NCBI GenBank assembly: GCA_026983815.1
Contig: JALSTJ010000137.1
Location: forward strand, 1-13,611
Direction of reading: 5' to 3'
Length of the DNA: 13,611 nt
Source of the DNA: Flavobacteriales bacterium
Lineage (GTDB): Bacteria > Bacteroidota > Bacteroidia > Flavobacteriales > Flavobacteriaceae
Position 1 is the first letter of the stretch, and each line of letters opens with the position of its first letter. The notes under the pieces were generated by a model. It worked only from the letters and a program-made list of their open reading frames with translations. It ran no database searches and was not told the DNA's origin. This document shows positions 1 to 5,920 of the stretch, piece after piece. The translations under genes were made by a program, and so were the position numbers.

Positions 1-116
1 ATATGATGCGAACCGTAATCAATGTTACCGGAGATGCTACTGTTGCAACTATCGTAGCTAAAAGTGTAGGAAAATTACATCCCCCCAAACCTAAGGAATG
101 GGATGATTATTTGTAA
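1..116 (+). CDS. Dicarboxylate/amino acid:cation symporter (DAACS/SDF family), C-terminal fragment
   Basis: Only the last 37 codons are present (frame begins at base 3, TAA at 114-116); the rest lies left of the window. The visible residues MMRTVINVTGDATVATIVAK match the transmembrane helix 8 signature of the glutamate/aspartate:sodium or proton symporters (GltP, DctA, GltPh), where the Arg of 'RT' and the Asn of 'NVTGD' contact substrate and cation. The short polar tail that follows (KLHPPKPKEWDDYL) is normal for the cytoplasmic C-terminus. The family imports acidic amino acids or C4-dicarboxylates across the inner membrane using an ion gradient; the substrate cannot be told from this fragment. 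It converges with the alpha/beta hydrolase gene, with 28 bp between the stop codons. Confidence 0.85.
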   Translation, partial: MMRTVINVTGDATVATIVAKSVGKLHPPKPKEWDDYL

Positions 117-159
117 GGGACAAGAAATATAGAATAAATAAATTTTATTTTCTTACAAA
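110..159. terminator. Possible bidirectional terminator between convergent genes
   Basis: An 8-bp inverted repeat (TTTGTAAG at 110-117, CTTACAAA at 152-159) encloses a second, AT-only arm pair (AATAAA 133-138, TTTATT 144-149). The outer arms lie in the final codons of the symporter and the hydrolase, and T-rich runs are present on both strands. The stem is AT-rich and the outer loop is long, so this is a weak candidate. Confidence 0.3.
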
Positions 160-1005
160 GTCAATTATCTTATCAATCACTTCCTTATTTTTTAAAATAC
201 GGTTATGTCCCAAACCTTCCGTTATAAATATTTCGGCATTTTGTGCCTGTTTATAATTATTTTCGGCATCTACCAAAGGAACTTCCTTATCTTGTTTATC
301 ATGGATAATTAAAATAGGTTCTTTGATTTTTTTTGTGTTATTGCTTCCGTGAAATTCAAAAATACTTTTCCCTGTAATTTTCTCAAAAACAGCGATTAAT
401 TTCTCAGCAACAATGGGTTTTAATTCCAACATTTTAACAAAACCATTGAAAATATTAAAAATTGAATCGGGCGTTCCGATTACCACAAGTTTCTTAAAAA
501 TGGGCTTTTCTCCTTGTGTATTTAACAAAGAAATTCCGCCCATAGAATGTCCTACCGCTATTTCAAAAGGTCCAAAGACTTCCGAAATTTTTTGTATGGT
601 TTTTATATATTCGGGCATCATGGTTTTTTTTCCGGTGGATTTTCCATGCGCCGGTGCATCAAATGAATAAACTTCATATCCTTCTTTCAATAATGCATCA
701 ATAATTTTGAATAATTGTGTAGCTCTCCCCGACCAACCATGAACAACCAAAGCTTTCTTATCACCTTCGCCCCATTTATAAACTGCTATGGATTTATCAA
801 TTTCAGGAACTGCTATAAAATTGATATCGGCTTTTTCAAACCAAGGTTTTTCTCCTTCGGGCATCTTATGTTTGATGGGTTTTTGAAACAAAAATCTTAC
901 ATATTTTGTTGCCAAATCGGGAGAAATACTTTGTAATAATTTTCCGATATTTATAATTATCCTTGGAACTTTTAAGGAAGGACCGGTTTGCGATTGCTGT
1001 GCCAT
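145..1005 (-). CDS. Alpha/beta hydrolase, serine hydrolase of unknown substrate
   Basis: This 286-residue protein has the alpha/beta-hydrolase plan. The oxyanion-loop motif HGW is at 89-91, the strand-turn FDAPAHGKS is at 115-123, and the nucleophile elbow GHSMGG at 152-157 gives catalytic Ser154. The acid is probably Asp239 in HDKQDKEVP, and the base is His267 in GLGH. No signal peptide is obvious; the N-terminal ~45 residues are amphipathic (LKVPRIIINIGKLLQSI) and might touch a membrane. Such proteins are esterases, lipases or thioesterases; the substrate cannot be assigned. It is the last gene of a unit with the GIN lipoprotein gene 19 bp upstream and the PagL-like barrel gene before that, so an envelope lipid substrate is a reasonable guess, but it is inference. 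The ATG at 1005 fits the family length. Confidence 0.85.
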   Translation of the reverse strand: MAQQSQTGPSLKVPRIIINIGKLLQSISPDLATKYVRFLFQKPIKHKMPEGEKPWFEKADINFIAVPEIDKSIAVYKWGEGDKKALVVHGWSGRATQLFKIIDALLKEGYEVYSFDAPAHGKSTGKKTMMPEYIKTIQKISEVFGPFEIAVGHSMGGISLLNTQGEKPIFKKLVVIGTPDSIFNIFNGFVKMLELKPIVAEKLIAVFEKITGKSIFEFHGSNNTKKIKEPILIIHDKQDKEVPLVDAENNYKQAQNAEIFITEGLGHNRILKNKEVIDKIIDFVRK

Positions 1006-1024
1006 TTTTTCTATTTTTGAAATG

Positions 1025-1765
1025 CTAATTTACAAAATAAATATGTCCTCTGCCGTGTTCCGTAATGTTAAAAATTTGCGGTTGATGATAGATATAAATA
1101 TCACCATATCCATACAAATCACCCGATAATTTATTTAGCGGATATACATGTATATCATTACTTGAACGTTGAAAAACTCTAACCGTATCGGCCATCAGAT
1201 TTTTTCCTTTAAAAACGGGAGCTACTCCATAAAATCCTACAAATAGTTGATGAACATTTCCCGTTACTTTAAAGATACTTCTTCCATTTGCAACGATATC
1301 CAATTTATTTACTTGCAGGTCTAAATCAAAATCGGCAATGTTATTGGTTCCTACTACATTGTTTTCACTAACAAGCTTCAAATAATTGAAATGTAAAGTA
1401 TTTCCTGAATTAATTTTTAGATCCGTATTGGCTACTATTTGTTGAATTTCATCTACTTTTAAGCTAATATAAGCAATCGCTTTGGAATTTTTAACCATGC
1501 AATGAGTATTATTAGTAATTTCTAATTTCCTATTAACTATTTCAACATCAATATTATCCATAATATTTTTATCAGCCTTGATACTTATTTCGTTATGATC
1601 ATCATCTATCAATTTGAGCTGAATTAAAGGATTAACTTCAATAGTATCAAAATCATTCAATAAAAAAGTTTCCGTTTTTTGTTCTCCGCTGAAATTACAA
1701 TTCAACTTGTATTTATTACACGAAAACATAAGAGATACAAACAACAGTAAGAAATATTTTTTCAT
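1025..1765 (-). CDS. GIN-domain (DUF2807) lipoprotein
   Basis: This 246-residue protein begins with a short signal peptide ending in LMFSC, so Cys16 is the likely lipidation site and the product an outer-membrane or periplasmic lipoprotein. The mature part is almost all beta strand: 'FDTIEVNPLIQLKLIDDD' near 39-56, then the alternating I-x-V-x-A pattern of the head-GIN/DUF2807 right-handed beta-helix. It ends in the family's usual C-terminal signature 'KLSGDLYGYGDIYIYHQP' (212-229). The family is often annotated as a putative autotransporter adhesin, but its function is not established. The ATG lies 3 bp after the stop of the PagL-like gene, so the two are probably translationally coupled. 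The hydrolase gene follows 19 bp later. Fold assignment is fairly firm; role is unknown. Confidence 0.8.
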   Translation of the reverse strand: MKKYFLLLFVSLMFSCNKYKLNCNFSGEQKTETFLLNDFDTIEVNPLIQLKLIDDDHNEISIKADKNIMDNIDVEIVNRKLEITNNTHCMVKNSKAIAYISLKVDEIQQIVANTDLKINSGNTLHFNYLKLVSENNVVGTNNIADFDLDLQVNKLDIVANGRSIFKVTGNVHQLFVGFYGVAPVFKGKNLMADTVRVFQRSSNDIHVYPLNKLSGDLYGYGDIYIYHQPQIFNITEHGRGHIYFVN

Positions 1766-1768
1766 TTT

Positions 1769-2872
1769 TTAAAAAATTTTATATGCCATAAAAAATTCCA
1801 ATGCCTCAGCACGTGAAAAAGAATGAAATTTTAAAGATAATCCCAATATAGCTTTTGTATTATTAAAATAATATTTAAAAAGAATTCTATTGTAATATCT
1901 GGTTTCAAAATGATAAGGATAATAAATATAATATCCCATTCCCAAATCAATACCAATTTTTTTAAAAAAAAATTCATAAGAGCTAAAGAGACCTAATCTT
2001 TTAAAATCGGTATTTTTCTTAATTTTGAATTCAGGAAAAGCAATACTTTCATAAGCAATCTGTTCTTTGAGAAAATAAGATAAAAACAATTCGGTTCCAA
2101 ATGAAATTTTATGTTGTTGATTTAAAAATTTTGAAATTTGAATACCGGGAATAAAGAAAGGATATTGCCCGCTATTAATGTAATCTGATTCATTGACTCC
2201 AAATCGTAAAAACCCAAATAAATTCCATTTTTTATTAACAACTGAATATTTTCTTCTAAATTTCTGTGGTTTATTTCTTAAGTCATAATTCAATCCAATA
2301 TTTAAACTAGGAATATTAGCACCATAATTTGGTGAATGTAAATTAGCACTTGAATAATGAAAAATTCCCACACCCATTTCCAAACCAATATTTTTAATAA
2401 TTTTAGGATATCTGAAATATAAAAATAAATCTAGAGGTAAACTGAGATATGATCCAAAAAAATAATTTTTGGGGTTAGATTTTTTATTGTATGGATGTGT
2501 ATTATATGCTATACCTTGTGATAAACGAAATGATAAATTGATACGATGTGTTGGTTTTATCAAATAAAATTCCATAAAAGCAAGAAATGCAAAGTTTTTA
2601 CCCAGTTCTTCATCTTTATAATCATGAATTAAAAAACTTAATCCAAAATCTGAATAACCAAAATCATTAAAATCTTTTTTAGTATAAAAATTACTTTTTT
2701 GCCAATTAATTTGAAAAGAAAAAGGTGAATTTTTTTCAAAGATATAATTAGATTCGACTCTAGAAAAATTATATCCCATGTTATAGTCTGCAGAGAAAAG
2801 ACTTTGATGGAGCTGCCCTACCGAAAATTGATATGTAAAAAAAATTATATATAAAAATAATTTCCATTTCAT
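1769..2872 (-). CDS. PagL-like outer-membrane lipid A deacylase / acyloxyacyl hydrolase family protein
   Basis: The protein is 367 residues from the ATG at 2872. A GTG two codons earlier would also stay in frame, but the ATG starts directly at a good signal peptide (MKWKLFLYIIFFTYQFSVGQ). The rest is alternating aromatic/polar strands typical of an outer-membrane barrel. The segment 118-195 resembles the PagL family (PF09411): S-Q-G-I-A-Y-N-T-H-P-Y then F-H-Y-S-S-A-N-L-H-S-P-N-Y-G-A-N. By comparison with PagL HYSNAG..PN.GIE, His172 and Ser174 match the catalytic His and Ser, while the Glu position appears to be Asn186. PagL removes the 3-O acyl chain of lipid A in the outer membrane. This protein is more than twice the length of Proteobacterial PagL (about 150 residues), with extra strands at 215-367. 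It opens the operon with the GIN lipoprotein. Alternative: an unrelated barrel with a chance match. Confidence 0.65.
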   Translation of the reverse strand: MKWKLFLYIIFFTYQFSVGQLHQSLFSADYNMGYNFSRVESNYIFEKNSPFSFQINWQKSNFYTKKDFNDFGYSDFGLSFLIHDYKDEELGKNFAFLAFMEFYLIKPTHRINLSFRLSQGIAYNTHPYNKKSNPKNYFFGSYLSLPLDLFLYFRYPKIIKNIGLEMGVGIFHYSSANLHSPNYGANIPSLNIGLNYDLRNKPQKFRRKYSVVNKKWNLFGFLRFGVNESDYINSGQYPFFIPGIQISKFLNQQHKISFGTELFLSYFLKEQIAYESIAFPEFKIKKNTDFKRLGLFSSYEFFFKKIGIDLGMGYYIYYPYHFETRYYNRILFKYYFNNTKAILGLSLKFHSFSRAEALEFFMAYKIF

Positions 2873-2877
2873 AAGCA

Positions 2878-2885
2878 CAAAAATA
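2878..2885 (-). promoter_or_regulatory. Candidate -7 box for the PagL-like/GIN/hydrolase unit
   Basis: Read on the minus strand this is TATTTTTG, a perfect TAnnTTTG match, but it ends only 5 bp before the ATG at 2872, which would give a nearly leaderless mRNA. No TTG/TTTG -33 element lies at the right distance. A looser box (TATATTTTG, one base too many) lies at 2931-2939. The unit must be transcribed from this 83-bp divergent gap, but the exact site is unsure. Confidence 0.3.
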
Positions 2886-2894
2886 TAAATAAAT

Positions 2895-2927
2895 TAACTT
2901 TGCTTTGAAAATAAAATAATATTTTTG
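2895..2927 (+). promoter_or_regulatory. Bacteroidota-type promoter(s) for the DoxX-like gene
   Basis: A -33 TTTG (2899-2902) followed after 17 bp by the -7 box TATTTTTG (2920-2927) fits the TTTG/TAnnTTTG promoter of this phylum. It would start transcription about 20 bp before the ATG at 2956. The -33 element is itself the end of another perfect box, TAACTTTG (2895-2902), identical to the boxes in front of kdsD and of the fibre gene. Two start sites are therefore possible. Confidence 0.55.
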
Positions 2928-2955
2928 TAACAAAATATACCAAAAAGCTTATTCT

Positions 2956-4029
2956 ATGAAATATTTCACTCAAATCATCCGATATATAGTTGCTTTTGTT
3001 TTTATTTTTTCGGGTTTTGTAAAATTGATTGATCCTATTGGAACTAAAATAAAAATGCTTGAATATTTTGGCGAAGATGTTTTAAATTTAACCTTCCTCA
3101 ATCCATGGGCTTTGCATATTTCTATTTTTATAATTATTTTGGAATTTGGATTGGGTATTTTTCTGTTGTTTGGCTTATATCCAAGATTTACCACCAGAAG
3201 TTTATTAATTTTAATCAGTATTTTTTTATTTCTCACTTGGTATTCCGCCTACTACAATAAAGTAACTGATTGCGGGTGTTTTGGCGACGCCGTAAAATTG
3301 TCAACATGGCAAACTTTTTATAAAAATATTATATTGATAATACTGATAATATGGCTCAATATTCACTATAATGAAATAAAAACTTTATTTGGGAAAAAAA
3401 TTTCTACAGCCCTGGCATATACATTGGTGTTAGCAGGATTTATACTTTCAATTTATACCCTGTATCATCTACCCATTATAGACTTTCGTCCCTATGCTGT
3501 AGGAAAAAATATTCCGGAAGGAATGATTATACCTGAGAATGCGCCCAAACCTAAATTTAATGAAAAATGGTATTATAAAATCAATGGTGAGACCAAAGAA
3601 TTTACTACTGAAGAAAAGCCGTGGAATATACCCAATGCTGAGTTTGTAAAACGTGAAACCGAAGTAATTTCTGAAGGATACCAACCACCTATACATGATT
3701 TCAGTATTGAAAATGATACAGAAGGTGATGTAACAAAAAAAATCTTAGACACTGATGAAATTTACATGATTATTTCTTCAAATCCAAGAAATATCTCTGA
3801 AAAAGCGAGAGATAAGATTAATCGGTATGCAAAAAAAATACTGAATGAAAATAAAAAAATCATCGGTTTATTTTCCGAAATTGATGAAAATTTACAACAA
3901 AAGTTCAAATTTCCCTTATATCTTACCGATCAAACCACTTTAAAAACTATGATACGCAGTAATCCGGGAATTATAAAACTTCATAAGGGAACGATTGTTG
4001 AAAAAAAATCTTGGCGAAGCTTGCCTTAG
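2956..4029 (+). CDS. DoxX/MauE-like membrane protein, BT_3928 family, with C-terminal thioredoxin-like region
   Basis: This is a 357-residue inner-membrane protein. Hydrophobic helices lie at about 7-25, 52-75, 80-98, 122-138 and 150-172. The first four form a DoxX-type bundle with 'FSGFVKLIDP' (18-27). Between helices 3 and 4 sits TDCGCFGD (104-111), the paired-cysteine motif of DoxX/MauE proteins. Residues 175-357 are soluble. Their end, 'LTDQTTLKTMIRSNPGIIKL' (323-342), is typical of the Bacteroidota BT_3928-like family and looks like the last half of a thioredoxin fold without a CxxC. Cys106 and Cys108 are the only cysteines in the protein. Related proteins are linked to thiol redox or respiratory electron flow, but this family's function is not established. 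The gene has its own promoter and shares a terminator with the converging peptide transporter gene. Confidence 0.8.
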   Translation: MKYFTQIIRYIVAFVFIFSGFVKLIDPIGTKIKMLEYFGEDVLNLTFLNPWALHISIFIIILEFGLGIFLLFGLYPRFTTRSLLILISIFLFLTWYSAYYNKVTDCGCFGDAVKLSTWQTFYKNIILIILIIWLNIHYNEIKTLFGKKISTALAYTLVLAGFILSIYTLYHLPIIDFRPYAVGKNIPEGMIIPENAPKPKFNEKWYYKINGETKEFTTEEKPWNIPNAEFVKRETEVISEGYQPPIHDFSIENDTEGDVTKKILDTDEIYMIISSNPRNISEKARDKINRYAKKILNENKKIIGLFSEIDENLQQKFKFPLYLTDQTTLKTMIRSNPGIIKLHKGTIVEKKSWRSLP

Positions 4030-4038
4030 ATTTTTTTT
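4001..4038. terminator. Bidirectional intrinsic terminator overlapping the end of the DoxX-like gene
   Basis: A8-TCT (4001-4011) is perfectly complementary to AGA-T8 (4028-4038). Inside it, GGCGA (4013-4017) pairs with TTGCC (4021-4025, one G-T pair) around an AGC loop. The result is a GC-cored hairpin with a T8 tract on the plus strand and, by symmetry, on the minus strand. It can end both converging transcripts. The left arm and the GC core encode the last residues of the DoxX-like protein, and the TAG stop is at 4027-4029. Confidence 0.75.
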
Positions 4039-4041
4039 AAA

Positions 4042-5826
4042 TCATTCTACACCGTGCATACGTTTGCGTAAAAATTTGTTCAAACTCAGAATTATCAATC
4101 CGGCTAAAATAGGCACAAGAGTAAAAATCAGAAAAAAAGCCGAAATACTAAATCTATCGGCGATACTTTCGGAAGCTTCTGCCATCAATCCCGAGAGTTT
4201 ATTGGCTAAACCGGTAAAAATATACCAAATTCCGAACATAAATCCGGTCATTCGCAAGGGTGCCAATTTACTGACATAAGAAAGACCGACCGGAGAAATA
4301 GCCAATTCGCCCATAGTGTGTAATAAATAAGCCAATAAAAGCCATATCATACTAACGGAAGCTGTTTTTGCACCGGCAGGTATAGACGAAGCGCCAATGG
4401 ATAACATCGCAAAGCCGCTTCCCAAAAACAAGAATCCGATAAAGAATTTCTTTGCCGCCGAGAGTTTATACTTTTTCCATATTTCCGAATATAACGGAGC
4501 AAGCGCTATAATAAAAACCGGATTAAGTATCTGAAACCAAGTCGTATCGACTATGGGAGTATCCGAAAAAACTTTTTCTTTGACACGCAAAATGACCAAA
4601 ATCCAAATAATAGCAAAACTAATGGTCGTAAACAAAATAGTCAAAGGATATTTTTTAATAATTGCTTTGGCTAAATCATATATAACATAAGTAAGCACCA
4701 ACATCGGGACAATTGAAATAATCGTATCGATTACTTTATAAATCATAGCCCAGTTATCGGATAAAGTTCTAGCGGTATAATCACGAGCAAAAATGGTCAT
4801 AGTAGTTCCCGCTTGTTCAAAACTTGCCCAAAAAGCAATGACAAAAAAAGCGATAATGAAGATAACCGTCAATCGGTCTCTTTCTATAGGGTCATAACGA
4901 AATAAACGATTTAATCCCAAAATTACCAATATAATAATTGATATGGGAAATAATAAAGTGGCGGTATCCACTTGAAAAACTTCTCCCGAAATATCAACTG
5001 AAAAAAGATTTAAAGGCAAGAAATGTCCGCCGCGTGAAATTACGTTAAACAAACCGTGAACCACCCATAAAAGAGCAAAGAAAACTCCGGTGGCTGCCAA
5101 AATTTTGTCGATTGGAGTAAAAGGTACACGTTTTTTCAGTTCCTCGAGGGGTAAATCAATGGTTTTCGGTTGGGGTTTATTGGCTTCTTCACCGAAAACA
5201 TTTCTTGCAAAATAAAACTGTAACAATCCGAATAACATAAAAACACCCGCCAATCCGAATCCGAATTTCCAACCGTAATGTTCACCAATCCACCCTACAA
5301 GCAAGGTTCCTATAAAAGCACCGGAATTTACTCCCATATAAAAAATAGTATAAGCCGCATCTTTCTTATTACTATGGGCAGGATACATTTTGCCTACAAT
5401 AGACGACATATTGGGTTTGAATAATCCTGTCCCAATGACCAATAACAAAAGTCCGATATAAAAAACAAATTTCAAATCCATTCCGATATTCAAATCCGAG
5501 AGTGCCAATGCAGCGTGTCCTGCTGTAATTATTGAAGCCCCAACAATAACAGTTTTCACGTGTCCCCATTTATTATCGGCAAGCCAACCGCCAAGCATCG
5601 GCAGGAAATATACTAACATCACATACCAACCGTATAATGCATAAGCCTCTTTACGTTCCCATTGCCAACCTCCGTCTATAATTTTTGCAGTTAAAAAAAG
5701 TATCAATAAAGCCCGCATTCCATAATAACTGAAACGTTCCCACATTTCGGTAAAAAACAATACGAATAAACCTACGGGATGACCCAAAACTTGTGCTTGA
5801 TTATGTGCTTGTCCGTTATTTTTCAT
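4042..5826 (-). CDS. POT/PTR2 family proton-dependent oligopeptide transporter
   Basis: This is a 594-residue major-facilitator protein that imports di- and tripeptides with protons across the inner membrane. The family's ExxERFxYY motif is intact in helix 1 (E27-M-W-E30-R31-F-S-Y-Y35). The PTR2 signatures follow: GTGLFKPNMSSIVG (132-145), FYMGVNSGAFIG (162-173), FWASFEQAG (332-340), NPVFIIALAPLYS (435-447) and MGELAISPVGLSYVSKLAP (505-523). Both halves of the transporter are complete. It is longer than the ~500 residues of E. coli DtpA, with a charged central linker around 212-240 and extra helices near 395-413. The 12 bp to the DoxX-like stop are covered by a shared terminator. The gene seems monocistronic, because the fibre gene upstream ends in its own terminator. 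The exact peptide preference cannot be read from the sequence. Confidence 0.93.
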   Translation of the reverse strand: MKNNGQAHNQAQVLGHPVGLFVLFFTEMWERFSYYGMRALLILFLTAKIIDGGWQWERKEAYALYGWYVMLVYFLPMLGGWLADNKWGHVKTVIVGASIITAGHAALALSDLNIGMDLKFVFYIGLLLLVIGTGLFKPNMSSIVGKMYPAHSNKKDAAYTIFYMGVNSGAFIGTLLVGWIGEHYGWKFGFGLAGVFMLFGLLQFYFARNVFGEEANKPQPKTIDLPLEELKKRVPFTPIDKILAATGVFFALLWVVHGLFNVISRGGHFLPLNLFSVDISGEVFQVDTATLLFPISIIILVILGLNRLFRYDPIERDRLTVIFIIAFFVIAFWASFEQAGTTMTIFARDYTARTLSDNWAMIYKVIDTIISIVPMLVLTYVIYDLAKAIIKKYPLTILFTTISFAIIWILVILRVKEKVFSDTPIVDTTWFQILNPVFIIALAPLYSEIWKKYKLSAAKKFFIGFLFLGSGFAMLSIGASSIPAGAKTASVSMIWLLLAYLLHTMGELAISPVGLSYVSKLAPLRMTGFMFGIWYIFTGLANKLSGLMAEASESIADRFSISAFFLIFTLVPILAGLIILSLNKFLRKRMHGVE

Positions 5827-5844
5827 AAATAAAAAGTTTGCTTG

Positions 5845-5852
5845 CTAAAATA
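5845..5852 (-). promoter_or_regulatory. Weak -7 box candidate for the peptide transporter
   Basis: The minus strand reads TATTTTAG followed by CA, one mismatch from TAnnTTTG, ending 18 bp before the ATG at 5826. The nearest TTTTTG upstream is 15 bp away, closer than usual for a -33 element. Confidence 0.3.
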
Positions 5853-5863
5853 CAATTTTTTGT

Positions 5864-5898
5864 AAAACAAAAATGGCTACCTTAAATTCAGGTAGCCA
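5864..5898 (-). terminator. Rho-independent terminator of the fibre protein gene
   Basis: On the minus strand an 8-bp perfect stem (TGGCTACC at 5874-5881 with GGTAGCCA at 5891-5898) closes a 9-base loop and is followed by TTTTTGTTTT (5873-5864). It lies 22 bp after the stop codon at 5921. This is the cleanest terminator in the window and separates the fibre gene from the transporter gene. Confidence 0.85.
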
Positions 5899-5920
5899 AA
5901 TGTTTAATAAGTCTAACAAA

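Noticed and set aside
413..936. Plus-strand open frames opposite the hydrolase gene
   Set aside because: They lie antisense to a gene with an intact catalytic triad, show no recognisable domain and have unnatural composition.
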